Below, piece by piece: positions 22,329-29,033 of a DNA stretch of 42,720 nt. The stretch is taken from positions 1 to 42,720 of the IMG/VR virus record IMGVR_UViG_3300037517_001501, one strand, 5' to 3'. The position numbers and the translations under genes are program-made. Position 1 is the first letter of the stretch; each line of letters starts with the position of its first letter. This stretch comes from a virus. The notes beneath the pieces are model-generated. The model did no database searches and was not told the origin of the DNA. It saw only the letters and a program-made list of their open reading frames with translations.

Positions 22329-22573
22329 CAGTGGGTCTCCAGTTCGGTGGCGAGGGCGAGGAGTTCAGAGCGGATCGAATCATGCTTATCCCACCAGTCC
22401 GTGCTAGGGACGGCGGCGCGCATGTAGTCGGGCTCATCCGGCACCACCTGATCCGCTGCAGCGCGGAGGGCAGCGGCGGCATCTGCTCGCGTTTGGTGTT
22501 GCTCAGATAAAGGCGCTGTTTCATCCAGCACCGCATCCAGCACCGCCTGAGCCGCTGGGGAAAGGTCAGCCAC
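22328..22573 (-). CDS. Small hypothetical protein (81 residues)
   Basis: I take GTG 22573 (MADLSPAAQAVLDAVLDETA), which overlaps the end of the upstream gene by 8 nt; the longer open frame upstream is a shadow of that gene. The product is helical: a first helix with DAAAALRAAADQVVP, then PSTDWWDKHDSIRSELLALATELE. Similar short Ala-rich helical proteins are common among phage accessory genes. Function unknown. Confidence 0.55.
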   Translation of the reverse strand: MADLSPAAQAVLDAVLDETAPLSEQHQTRADAAAALRAAADQVVPDEPDYMRAAVPSTDWWDKHDSIRSELLALATELETH

Positions 22574-23054
22574 GCCCCACCTCCTGCCGCAGCACCTTGG
22601 CCGCCTGCGCGTACTCGCCGGAGCCGTGGAGGGCGAACCGGTCGAGCCAGGTGGCGACCGTGCGGATTGCGGCGACGCGAGCATGGGGATGCAGTGGCTG
22701 GCCTTCGCTCCAAACATCTCCCACCCTCTCCACCAACCCCCCAGACTGGGCCTCCGCGCTGGCGGCGCGGAGTTCGTCCATGGCGGGATCGGGCGTCGGA
22801 TCTGCAGCATCCAACGCAATCAGCCGGTCGAGCTTGTCTTGCTGGGCGGCTTCCAGCGCCTCCACCCGCCGAACGATGGCGTCAACGCAGAATCGGTGGC
22901 TCTCGGCCTGCTCCAGCTGGGTGGCCTCCAGCGCCTCGACGCGGGCGCGGAGTTCGAGGAGGCAGTCGGCAGTTGCCCACGGGATTTGCTTTATCCCGGC
23001 GCAAATCTCTACGTGCGTCCACTGCTCAGGCTTGGCGCGGTGTTGGTCGGTCAT
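22566..23054 (-). CDS. Coiled-coil hypothetical protein
   Basis: The 162-residue product begins MTDQHRAKPEQWTHVEICAG. It contains two short coiled-coil repeats (LLELRARVEALEATQLEQ and AIVRRVEALEAAQQDKLDRL), then a C-terminal helical region with HARVAAIRTVATWLDRFALH and AAKVLRQEV. A GGAG Shine-Dalgarno-like sequence lies just before the ATG. It heads a coupled four-gene operon (22566 down to 21774). Function unknown. Confidence 0.6.
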   Translation of the reverse strand: MTDQHRAKPEQWTHVEICAGIKQIPWATADCLLELRARVEALEATQLEQAESHRFCVDAIVRRVEALEAAQQDKLDRLIALDAADPTPDPAMDELRAASAEAQSGGLVERVGDVWSEGQPLHPHARVAAIRTVATWLDRFALHGSGEYAQAAKVLRQEVGRG

Positions 23055-23081
23055 GGCGTGTCTCCGTGGTGGGGTGAGCGA

Positions 23082-23261
23082 TCAAGCAGCCAACAACCGC
23101 CGAACCGTGGTGCGCGAACACCCCAGTCGATCAGCGATGCGCTGCTGTGTCCAGCCGTCGCGGCGCCAGCGGCGGGCGCGTTGCTGGCGGGATTCGGTGG
23201 CCCACAGCAGGAACAGCACTGGCAGCAGCAGCAGGGCCAGGATGGTGGCGGTAGTGGTCAT
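23082..23261 (-). CDS. Membrane-anchored helix-turn-helix protein
   Basis: The 59-residue product (start ATG 23261, MTTTATILALLLLPVLFLLW) has one N-terminal transmembrane helix (residues about 4-21), then a basic linker (RQQRARRWRRD). It ends in a resolvase-type helix-turn-helix (GWTQQRIADRLGCSRTTVRRLL). The layout would tether a DNA-binding domain to the inner face of the membrane. The upstream part of the longer frame is the 46-bp repeat leader and is not coding. Function unknown; superinfection sensing or DNA localisation are possibilities. Confidence 0.65.
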   Translation of the reverse strand: MTTTATILALLLLPVLFLLWATESRQQRARRWRRDGWTQQRIADRLGCSRTTVRRLLAA

Positions 23262-23280
23262 GGTGATGTGTGGTGGCTTG

Positions 23281-23335
23281 GATGAGTGCCGGATAGGCTC
23301 CGGCGAGCCTTGGGGTGGGTTAGGACTGTCGTGCG
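23281..23335 (-). repeat. 46-bp gene-boundary repeat with hairpin, copy 1
   Basis: Positions 23290-23335 are identical to 30266-30311. On the minus strand the repeat starts in the last codons of a gene (ending Arg-Gln-Ser-stop), then forms GGCTC-GCCG-GAGCC. An overlapping alternative hairpin, CCGGA-GCCTA-TCCGG, is also possible. Confidence 0.85.
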
Positions 23336-23508
23336 CCTGCTCGGCGCTTGATCGGGTCAAAGGTGGAAACGACTTCTCCGCCGAGCTTTCTTAAATCAAG
23401 CTCGGAAGCGGCAAAGAACTGCGACCCCCTTACTACGACGTACATCCGCTGCTTGTGCTTCCAGGCGTCTTCGCGGGCGTAGGACTCGGCTTGAGGTTTG
23501 GTGGCCAT
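23320..23508 (-). CDS. Small hypothetical protein under operator C
   Basis: The 62-residue product (start ATG 23508, MATKPQAESYAREDAWKHKQ) includes a strand pair RMYVVVRGSQFFAASELDL. It ends in ...GARQS, and its last codons belong to the 46-bp boundary repeat shared with the gene at 30296-30493. An operator-like sequence lies about 50 nt upstream. Function unknown. Confidence 0.6.
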   Translation of the reverse strand: MATKPQAESYAREDAWKHKQRMYVVVRGSQFFAASELDLRKLGGEVVSTFDPIKRRAGARQS

Positions 23509-23558
23509 GGCTGGCGGGCAGGTGGTGTGTGGTGGTGAACCTCCCACACACTACCGCA

Positions 23559-23582
23559 TAGGTTGCGCAACTGCAACACCTA
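23559..23582. promoter_or_regulatory. Operator-like sequence C
   Basis: TAGGTTGCGCAACTGCAACA followed by CCTA. It contains the palindrome GTTGCGCAAC plus a third half-site GCAAC. It overlaps the stop of 23580-23774 and precedes the gene at 23508. Confidence 0.55.
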
Positions 23583-23774
23583 CGCCATCCGCGACAGCCA
23601 CAGCCGGCCAGCACCGCTGATCGACGCATGCAGCACCGTGGCCACCTTATGCGCCTCGCAATCCGGCAGTTCCACTGCAGCAGCACGCAAGGCCTGCCTG
23701 GTCGCATCCTCATCCCGTGCGCTCACGCACGCATGGCACAACAGAAAACTGGCCAGATCGGGTGGGAGTTCCAC
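23580..23774 (-). CDS. Small hypothetical protein, divergent from the AbrB-like gene
   Basis: A 64-residue frame from GTG 23774 (MELPPDLASFLLCHACVSAR) to TAG at 23580. The sequence is helical and plausible (DEDATRQALRAAAVELPDCEAHKVATVLHASISG). The GTG immediately follows operator D, which would control it together with the divergent AbrB-like gene. The larger minus-strand frame is a shadow of the AbrB-like gene. Function unknown. Confidence 0.5.
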   Translation of the reverse strand: MELPPDLASFLLCHACVSARDEDATRQALRAAAVELPDCEAHKVATVLHASISGAGRLWLSRMA

Positions 23775-23778
23775 TGTT

Positions 23779-23802
23779 GCTGTTGCGCACCTGCAACGGT
23801 AG
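23779..23802. promoter_or_regulatory. Operator-like sequence D
   Basis: GCTGTTGCGCACCTGCAACG then GTAG. It sits in the 54-nt divergent region between genes 23580-23774 and 23829-24290. A sequence ACGGCTTAACC follows at 23807-23817 and recurs before 17566. Confidence 0.55.
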
Positions 23803-23828
23803 GATAACGGCTTAACCCACCAGGTTCT

Positions 23829-24290
23829 ATGTCCAGCGACACCACCACACTGCTCACCGGCGATGCCCTCAAGGCACGCCTCGCCGAACTGGGCCAAACC
23901 GATGAAGGCACTGCCGCTATCGCCTGCGGCTACGTCAGCAAGACCGGCAAGGCCAGCCTCGCCGCGTTCCGCCAGGCACGCCTCGAAGCCCATGGCCTCG
24001 CACTCGGCGCACCCAAGGCCACCGGCAGCCGCAAGGGCAAACCCCTGTCATTCCAGGTAACCACCGGTAAGACCGGCAACATCGTGATGGCCGGCGGTTA
24101 CTCCGCCCTGCTCAACATCGCCCCCGGCGGTCAGGTCGTCATCCGCCACCAGGGTGATGCTCTGATCCTCACCGCCGCCGACAGCAGCACCGCGGCACCC
24201 GTGGCGGTTGATGCCACGCCTGTGGTGACCTACGACCGACCGCTGGCCACTCCCCAGCCTGAGCCCCAGCCGGCGGCCTGCCCGTTCTGA
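23829..24290 (+). CDS. Cyanobacterial AbrB (cyAbrB)-like transcription regulator
   Basis: The 153-residue product matches the plan of the cyanobacterium-specific AbrB family. The N-terminal module (LLTGDALKARLAELGQTDEG then IACGYVSKTGKASLAAFRQA) corresponds to the conserved 'LTG-x-LL..v.EL......A.aCGYvs' block, with the following 'ALLEAkG' helix. It is followed by a basic linker (SRKGKPLSFQVTTG) and the AbrB-type swapped-hairpin region (GNIVMAGGYSALLNIAPGGQVVIRHQGDALILT). Host cyAbrB proteins regulate carbon and nitrogen metabolism, so a phage copy could interfere. It is the only clear plus-strand gene between 21.8 and 41 kb, under operator D. The Pro-rich C-terminus (PLATPQPEPQPAACPF) is disordered. 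Confidence 0.75.
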   Translation: MSSDTTTLLTGDALKARLAELGQTDEGTAAIACGYVSKTGKASLAAFRQARLEAHGLALGAPKATGSRKGKPLSFQVTTGKTGNIVMAGGYSALLNIAPGGQVVIRHQGDALILTAADSSTAAPVAVDATPVVTYDRPLATPQPEPQPAACPF

Positions 24291-24291
24291 G

Positions 24292-25461
24292 TCAGGGGAA
24301 CAGCGGCACCGATTCCTGCAGCGATTCATTCCGCCCAGGATGCAGCCGCTTCTCTGATGCAGTCGGAATCCTCAAGGCTCGCGCCAGATCAGCGCGGGCC
24401 TTCTTTATGTCTGGACCACGTTCCTCCAGCCTGCTGATCTTCCGGTCCATTGCCTCGATCAGCTCGGGATCCTTCAGCCGCTGCAGCTGGGACCGCAGAC
24501 CCTTCAGCTGCTTGCGGTGCTGACCTTCGGCATAGGACACCACCCCGTCTTCATGCTCAGCCTGCCAGCGCTCGTTATCCAGCAGCACTGCGCGGGTAGC
24601 GGGGTCGGTTTCTTCTACCGCTTCATTCGCTACGCTTACCGCAACACATCGGCAACGAGGATGATAAGGAATTGGCACACGATCAACAGGATAAACTCTG
24701 CCATTCCTGCTCGCGCATGTAGGGCATACGCGCTCATCTGTTGCCGCCAGCACCCGCACGTAGGCGCGGCCACGTTGCCGGGCACGTTCCAGGCTGCCCT
24801 TCACGTACGCATTGGCCAGTTCAGAGCGGGCGATCAGCGCCGCACGCTGCTCTAGCCCCAGCCGCTGGGTGATGCCATCCGGGTCACGGGCACCGCGGAG
24901 CGCCTGGCGAATGTCACGTTCCAGCCGTGATGGCCCCCAGCCACGGGTGGCACCTTCGCTGACGATCTGCGCCAGCTGGTCGCGGAACCGGGCAGTTTCG
25001 CCCTGAATCAACGCACTGGTCTGCAGCGTCGCGGCACGGATCGCCGCGGGGTCGGCGCCGGCGAAGGGCGTCTCAGCATCAGGCCGGCGCACCAGCTCCA
25101 CCAGGGCATTGGCGGCCTCATCACCGAGCCTGGTTGCTTCGCGTAGATCCTGTTCGTAGGCGACGGCCCACTGCTGGATCTCGCTGTCCTGCATGAACTG
25201 CGCCGCATCACGCAGGATGGCGCGGAACTTCGCGGTGGCCTCCGCAGATGAGTAGGCACCGGGCCGGCGGATAGGGTTACGGGCGGGGTCGTAACCGATC
25301 GGACCCAGTGCGTCGAGATACTGCGAGTAATGGCGCCGGAGGTCGGTCAGCACCCGGTCAAGCGACCGCCGCAGCATGGCGACGGTGTTGCGACGGGAGC
25401 GAACTTCAAGGACTTCCAGCGCCTGGGCGTAGTCGTCGGCGATGTCACCGATGAGCGTCAT
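24292..25461 (-). CDS. Minor head protein, phage Mu F-like
   Basis: The 389-residue product carries the Mu F/SPP1 gp7-type head-morphogenesis domain: QALRGARDPDGITQRLGLEQ, then RAALIARSELANAYVKGSLERAR, then the Cys/His cluster CPTCASRNGRVYPVDRVPIP with YHPRCRC (Cys246, Cys249, His267, Cys270, Cys272). Such proteins attach to the portal and are packaged in few copies. A C-terminal helical extension (KQLKGLRSQLQRLKDPELIE) follows. It is two genes after the portal and overlaps the acidic gene. It ends 1 nt from the convergent AbrB-like gene. Confidence 0.85.
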   Translation of the reverse strand: MTLIGDIADDYAQALEVLEVRSRRNTVAMLRRSLDRVLTDLRRHYSQYLDALGPIGYDPARNPIRRPGAYSSAEATAKFRAILRDAAQFMQDSEIQQWAVAYEQDLREATRLGDEAANALVELVRRPDAETPFAGADPAAIRAATLQTSALIQGETARFRDQLAQIVSEGATRGWGPSRLERDIRQALRGARDPDGITQRLGLEQRAALIARSELANAYVKGSLERARQRGRAYVRVLAATDERVCPTCASRNGRVYPVDRVPIPYHPRCRCVAVSVANEAVEETDPATRAVLLDNERWQAEHEDGVVSYAEGQHRKQLKGLRSQLQRLKDPELIEAMDRKISRLEERGPDIKKARADLARALRIPTASEKRLHPGRNESLQESVPLFP

Positions 25462-25679
25462 CAGGCAGCGCAGAGCTCGGCATCACAGCCGCACTCTTCG
25501 GGGTCATCCTCCATGGCGTTGAAGTCGTCGTCGTCGCCGTCGTCATCAAAGGCGGTGAGCATGTCGTGCTTGCACATCTCCAGCGCACCGATGATCTCGA
25601 TCGGCGAGAGGGGATCATCCAGCAGGGTCTGCTCTTCGATGGTGCTGAGCAGGGCTTCGTACAGGGTCGCGGCGGACAT
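25461..25679 (-). CDS. Small acidic protein between portal and minor head genes
   Basis: The 72-residue product (MSAATLYEALLSTIEEQTLL) has a strongly acidic centre (FDDDGDDDDFNAMEDDPEE) and four Cys in total. The acid-rich nature could mimic DNA or chaperone basic head proteins, but no function is known. The ATG lies 33 nt after a late-type motif and the stop overlaps the next gene. Confidence 0.6.
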   Translation of the reverse strand: MSAATLYEALLSTIEEQTLLDDPLSPIEIIGALEMCKHDMLTAFDDDGDDDDFNAMEDDPEECGCDAELCAA

Positions 25680-25699
25680 TTGGTGGTGTCGGTGGGGAC

Positions 25700-25712
25700 G
25701 GCTTAGGTTTCC
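25700..25712 (-). promoter_or_regulatory. Late-gene leader motif, copy before 25679
   Basis: GGAAACCTAAGCC on the minus strand, first G 33 nt from ATG 25679. It includes the portal stop codon (GAA ACC TAA). Confidence 0.55.
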
Positions 25713-27184
25713 GGTTCGGCCTCGCCCTCGCCATCCCGCGCCGGCGGCAGGCCGCCCAGGTCGTTCAGGTCTACGTCATCAGCCCGCTCCGCCGTTTCGA
25801 CCTTCAGCCGCTCCAGCTCATCATCCACGCTGGTGGTGGCCGACAACCTGCCAGCACGCTGCAGTTCCTCAATCGCTGAGCGCTTGCTGATCAGCGACTC
25901 GCCACCGGTGAGCTGTTGCAGCAGGGTGATGTCCGGCGCTTCCAGCGGCTTCTCATAGATGCTGTCGGCCATCACGATTCCGGCGTCTGGGTTGAGCTGC
26001 TCACCGGTGAACAGCACCCATAGCTGCATGATCGACTGCATCACCGATCGCTTCCGCTCAGCGATCCTGGCCACTGCATTCTCGGTCTGAGCACCTTCCA
26101 TCCCGGCCTGGGTCGCGGTTTTTACTGCACCAGGGTCGCCATAGAGGAACCCGAGGGTCTGGCGGGCGATCAGCTGCTCTACATCAGCGATCTGCTGCCG
26201 CTGTTCCGCCAGGCTGGATGCTGATGGTTCAGCGAAGGAGAACGATCCACCATCCGGCAGATTTACGACGCTGTTGGGCCCCAGCACCAAAGGTTCGGCA
26301 TTCGGCGACACACCGGTGCGGACAGGCACCGGCATGGCGCATTTGTGGGTTTTCTCGCGTAGGTCAGAGCGCTGCTGGAAGTGCTCGATCGAGTGTTCCA
26401 CCACCTGCCTGAGCGGGAGGTCGCCGTGACCGAAGCCGGCCTGATCGCTGGAGTACCAGATACAGGGCACAACCTGCATCGGCTGGCCACCAGCGGCGAG
26501 GTACTCGCCCTCATCTTCGGCAATCGCTACCAGGTCGTTGCTGGCGTTGCGCTCGATCTTGAACAGCTGCCAGGCGCCGCGGGAGATCACGCGGTAGCGC
26601 GGCTCGACCTTCACGCCGAAGTCGCCATCTTCGACTTCGATGTGCTCAAGCAGGGTGACACGCTCCAGGGCCTCGACGCCATCGGAGACGGAGACGCGCC
26701 AGTTGAGCGCCTTAGATCTGGAGCGTGAGATGAGGTACGGGCGCCGGCCTTGGCGTGCCTCCTGGCCAGCGGTAGCAGGTTGACCGGCAGGCATCTCCAC
26801 CTGCAGCACGATGCCGCCGTCGCGAAGCATCAGTGCATCGACTTCCTGGAACCAGGCGGTGAGGGAGTTGCCCTCCAGGTCGATGTTGCCCTGCGCTGCC
26901 TCGAAGGTGGCGGGCGGGTTGTGCAGCTGGAACTTGCTCAGCACGCCAGCGAAAGCGTGAATCGACTGGCTGAAGAACCCAGAGAAAACCGCACGATCGA
27001 GGCGGGCCTGGTAGGCGTCGTCAGGTTCGGCGGGTTCTTGCGGGAGGTACTCCGCCTTGCTGTTGCGGAGGCAGTGATAGGAGTCGTAGGCACGCTTCAG
27101 ATCAACGGCCAGCTCGCGCAGTGCCGGGTGCTGGTAGCTGGGCAGCGACGGATCGTTGAATGGATGGGTGTCCTGAGTCTCCAC
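25703..27184 (-). CDS. Portal protein (DUF4055 type)
   Basis: The 493-residue product has the portal-like plan of the DUF4055 family: a helical N-terminus (YQHPALRELAVDLKRAYDSY), a wing with DALMLRDGGIVLQVEMPAG and PYLISRSRSKALNWRV, and a stem/crown region with VVEHSIEHFQQRSDLREKTHK. A long C-terminal helical part has ASSLAEQRQQIADVEQLIARQ and KTATQAGMEGAQTENAVARI. It forms the dodecameric DNA entry ring. The start is GTG at 27184, 32 nt after a late-type motif. Order terminase - small genes - portal - Mu F-like protein supports the call. Confidence 0.85.
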   Translation of the reverse strand: METQDTHPFNDPSLPSYQHPALRELAVDLKRAYDSYHCLRNSKAEYLPQEPAEPDDAYQARLDRAVFSGFFSQSIHAFAGVLSKFQLHNPPATFEAAQGNIDLEGNSLTAWFQEVDALMLRDGGIVLQVEMPAGQPATAGQEARQGRRPYLISRSRSKALNWRVSVSDGVEALERVTLLEHIEVEDGDFGVKVEPRYRVISRGAWQLFKIERNASNDLVAIAEDEGEYLAAGGQPMQVVPCIWYSSDQAGFGHGDLPLRQVVEHSIEHFQQRSDLREKTHKCAMPVPVRTGVSPNAEPLVLGPNSVVNLPDGGSFSFAEPSASSLAEQRQQIADVEQLIARQTLGFLYGDPGAVKTATQAGMEGAQTENAVARIAERKRSVMQSIMQLWVLFTGEQLNPDAGIVMADSIYEKPLEAPDITLLQQLTGGESLISKRSAIEELQRAGRLSATTSVDDELERLKVETAERADDVDLNDLGGLPPARDGEGEAEPET

Positions 27185-27204
27185 GCGCCGCGCCGGGCCT
27201 ACGT

Positions 27205-27216
27205 GGTGAGTTTTCC
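27205..27216 (-). promoter_or_regulatory. Late-gene leader motif, copy before the portal
   Basis: GGAAAACTCACC on the minus strand, first G 32 nt from GTG 27184. It lies 12 nt after the 3' end of the tRNA-like element. Confidence 0.55.
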
Positions 27217-27227
27217 GGCACAGTGGA

Positions 27228-27302
27228 GCACCAGGACAGGACTCGAACCTGCATCGCCCCGCAGCGCGGTGGCCGTCCTATCCGGTTGGCTCGGACCTGG
27301 TG
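27228..27302 (-). tRNA. tRNA-like element, degenerate or remodelled
   Basis: CACCAGG (27302-27296) and CCTGGTG (27235-27229) form a perfect 7-bp acceptor stem. It is preceded by a T-arm, GCAGG-TTCGAGT-CCTGT, with a canonical TTCGAGT loop. The D-loop-like part contains CCAACCGGATA, and GTCC/GGAC can pair if one base is shared with the acceptor stem. No anticodon stem with U33 forms without a bulge; the best fit (GCC-A-CC/GGGGC) leaves GCT in the loop. CCA is not encoded. It may be a decayed tRNA, a recombination target or an RNA that mimics tRNA. Confidence 0.4.
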
Positions 27303-27322
27303 GGGCTGGTCATGGCATAGGT

Positions 27323-27351
27323 TGCCGGCCCACCAGAACAGCGGGCCGGCA
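27323..27351. repeat. Strong inverted repeat after the KilA-N gene
   Basis: TGCCGGCCC and GGGCCGGCA form a perfect 9-bp stem with an 11-nt loop. No T-tract follows on either strand, so it is not a classical terminator. It separates the KilA-N gene from the tRNA-like element. Confidence 0.6.
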
Positions 27352-27359
27352 GTGGTGGG

Positions 27360-28100
27360 TTAGGTGGCTGGGGTGAAGGTGTAGCGATGGGACAGAGGGA
27401 GCCTGTCCTCGTGTTTCCAGGCAGGCGACAGGCTGCCGAGTGCTGATGCCACCTCGGCGGTGATCACTTCGTGCCAGATCATGGCGGCACCACGCTGACT
27501 GGCGGCTACCACATGCACGCCGGGTTCCAGCGGCTGACGGGTTGGCTGCAGGGCCGGGGTGAGGGACTCCAGGAACCAGCCATCCATCCACACGGCGAAG
27601 GCGGGGGAGACCCACCGGGCGAGGTCGATGGAGAGAGAAGGATGGATAAATGTGCCACCGCCACGGCCTGGCCGAGCCTGCACCAGATCAATGGTCCGAA
27701 TTTCGGACCTTTGGGCCAGCGCCTCGAGGTACTCCCTGCAGCGCTCGGATTCGGCGTACTTCGCCCAGCGTTTCCCGTTGGCCTGGCACATCGCCGTGGC
27801 ATTCACAAACCCATCAGCCTGGCGCCGTTCGATCGGCGTTCCGCGCCAGTAGCGCGACTCCAGACCATTGGCGATGATCGGTTCGGGATAGGCCCATGCG
27901 ACGGGCATCTCCACGTCATCGAGGATCTGCGGCTGGACTACCGCAGCCACCAGGTCAGCGCCAAGGTCGGCCTCAGGTGCACCACGACGGCGCCGCTGGT
28001 AGGCACGCATGCTGCAGCGGCTGCTGCACCACTTGGCGGCCTGATGCTTGGCGGTGAAGGTGGCCCCACAGCAGGGGCACTCGCGGGTGAAGGTGCGCAT
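27360..28100 (-). CDS. KilA-N domain protein with N-terminal zinc finger
   Basis: The 246-residue product starts MRTFTRECPCCGATFTAKHQ with AKWCSSRCSMRAYQRRRR after it (Cys8, Cys11, Cys25, Cys29), a treble-clef or ribbon-like finger. Residues about 85-190 are a KilA-N domain: RRQADGFVNATAMCQANGK, SERCREYLEALAQ, then GGGTFIHPSLSIDLARWVSP with FAVWMDGWF. KilA-N is a DNA-binding domain of large DNA viruses and phages, often in antirepressors or nucleases. It could act as a regulator here. It follows a 62-codon gene by a few nucleotides. Confidence 0.85.
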   Translation of the reverse strand: MRTFTRECPCCGATFTAKHQAAKWCSSRCSMRAYQRRRRGAPEADLGADLVAAVVQPQILDDVEMPVAWAYPEPIIANGLESRYWRGTPIERRQADGFVNATAMCQANGKRWAKYAESERCREYLEALAQRSEIRTIDLVQARPGRGGGTFIHPSLSIDLARWVSPAFAVWMDGWFLESLTPALQPTRQPLEPGVHVVAASQRGAAMIWHEVITAEVASALGSLSPAWKHEDRLPLSHRYTFTPAT

Positions 28101-28103
28101 CGC

Positions 28104-28292
28104 TCAGGCCTCCACGAACGAGATGGCCAGGGTTGCCAGCTCGGGCCGGTGGCGGAGCACGTCAGCGATGGCGGCGCGGGCCTCGGCTTCGGTGTCGAAG
28201 TCGTTGGGGTGGCCGGCCTCCCAGAGAGCGCGATCGATCGCGTCCGCAAAGGGGCCACAGTCCCACGCGGGGGAAGGGATGCAGATTGTCAT
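28104..28292 (-). CDS. Small hypothetical protein upstream of KilA-N
   Basis: The 62-residue product (ATG 28292, MTICIPSPAWDCGPFADAID) is a compact alpha/beta sequence. It contains NDFDTEAEARAAIADVLRHR, an acidic helix. It is the first gene after a terminator-like hairpin, so it probably has its own promoter and is co-transcribed with the KilA-N gene. Function unknown. Confidence 0.6.
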   Translation of the reverse strand: MTICIPSPAWDCGPFADAIDRALWEAGHPNDFDTEAEARAAIADVLRHRPELATLAISFVEA

Positions 28293-28479
28293 TGGTGAAT
28301 GCTTACGAGGAAGACGCCAGACATCGCTGCCTGACTTCTGCACGATAGCGCAATAGGAAAGGCCCGGCAGCGCGCCGAGCCCAACCCAGTGAAACCGGGC
28401 CTCCGATACGGTTTCAGAGCGGACTCCTCAGGGTCAGCTCACCGCGTCCGTCCTTACGGATGGGACCGACCCGGCAGGC
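28293..28479 (-). other. Non-coding interval with terminator and other hairpins
   Basis: No convincing frame fills this 187-nt interval. On the minus strand it contains TCCGT-AAGG-ACGGA (near 28447-28460), a GAAACCG...CGGTTTC pair (about 28391-28415) and, last, a GC-rich hairpin followed by T residues (28355-28381). A promoter for the KilA-N operon probably lies in the final 60 nt. Confidence 0.5.
28355..28381 (-). terminator. Intrinsic terminator after gene 28480-28641
   Basis: On the minus strand GGCTCGGC pairs with GCCGGGCC over 8 bp (one G-U) with loop GCGCT and is followed directly by TTTCCT. It is about 100 nt after the stop of 28480-28641 and before the KilA-N operon. Confidence 0.6.
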
Positions 28480-28641
28480 TCAGGCTACCGGCTGCCGCTG
28501 CGGCGGATCCTGCAGGTCCAGCCTGAACCGGCCATCAGGCAGCGGGGTGATCTCCCACGAACCGTCTGGGTTGTCCTGCAGGAACGCTTCCGCCAGCTCC
28601 AGTGCTTCCCGGCGGGTTTTGAAGGTGAGAAGACTGGTCAT
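28480..28641 (-). CDS. Small hypothetical protein (53 residues)
   Basis: ATG 28641 overlaps the stop of the preceding gene (ATGA). The product MTSLLTFKTRREALELAEAF LQDNPDG... has a strand, a helix and two strands (SWEITPLPDGRFRLDL), a plausible small alpha/beta fold. It begins Met-Thr-Ser like four neighbouring accessory genes. Function unknown. Confidence 0.6.
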   Translation of the reverse strand: MTSLLTFKTRREALELAEAFLQDNPDGSWEITPLPDGRFRLDLQDPPQRQPVA

Positions 28642-28916
28642 GGCCGGGGTCCTCCCAAGCGCTCCAGCCGGTCGACCAGCAGCAGGCTGCGATCGCCGTT
28701 GGTGCCCGTGGCGATCTTGGCGATGATGCCGATCAGGTCGCCGTCAACGATTGCAGCGAAGGCCTCGCGAGACCTAGCGCTACGGCACTCGCAACGAAAC
28801 GCGCGAACCAGGCCGTGCGGCAAGCGGCAGGTGATCGCGAACTCCTGCTCGGCAGTGCCGATGCTGCTAACGCGGCCCACCAGGGTGAGCGAGGTTGACT
28901 TGGTGGCGCTGGTCAT
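28638..28916 (-). CDS. Small OB-fold-like protein under operator E
   Basis: The 92-residue product (MTSATKSTSLTLVGRVSSIG) is a chain of strands with one helix: LTLVGRVSSIGTAEQEFAIT, HGLVRAFRCECRSARSREAF, DGDLIGIIAKIATGTNGDRS. This strand order is compatible with an OB fold, as in single-strand-binding proteins, but I cannot confirm it. Operator E lies about 35 nt upstream, which links the gene to the regulon of the AbrB-like and ParB-methyltransferase genes. Confidence 0.5.
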   Translation of the reverse strand: MTSATKSTSLTLVGRVSSIGTAEQEFAITCRLPHGLVRAFRCECRSARSREAFAAIVDGDLIGIIAKIATGTNGDRSLLLVDRLERLGGPRP

Positions 28917-28948
28917 GGTGGTGGTGGCGATGTCCTGAGCTTACGGTT

Positions 28949-28972
28949 GCGGTTGGACAACTGCAACGGCTG
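28949..28972. promoter_or_regulatory. Operator-like sequence E
   Basis: GCGGTTGGACAACTGCAACG then GCTG, 33 nt upstream of ATG 28916. Two positions differ from the best copies in the palindrome centre (TTGGACAA instead of TTGCGCAA). Confidence 0.5.
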
Positions 28973-29002
28973 CGGCCGATCTGCAGCGGTGGTGTGGTGG
29001 CT

Positions 29003-29021
29003 GCCGGGATGAGCTCCCGGC
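29003..29021. repeat. Hairpin after gene 29034-29234
   Basis: GCCGGGA and TCCCGGC form a 7-bp stem with a 5-nt loop, 13 nt after the gene stop on the minus strand. There is no T-tract, so termination is uncertain. Confidence 0.5.
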
Positions 29022-29033
29022 TGGCTGGAGGGA

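Noticed and set aside
23580-23993. Larger minus-strand gene across the AbrB-like gene
   Set aside because: Its upstream half is antisense to the clearly recognisable AbrB-like protein; only the part from GTG 23774 is kept.
27323-27351. Rho-independent terminator after the KilA-N gene
   Set aside because: The stem is strong but no T-tract follows on either strand.
28391-28431. Hammerhead-ribozyme-like core on the minus strand (CTGAGGA ... GAAAC)
   Set aside because: The CUGANGA and GAAA boxes and a GAAACCG/CGGTTTC stem are present, but stem II cannot pair next to the boxes and the sequence before CUGA does not complement the sequence after the expected cleavage site.
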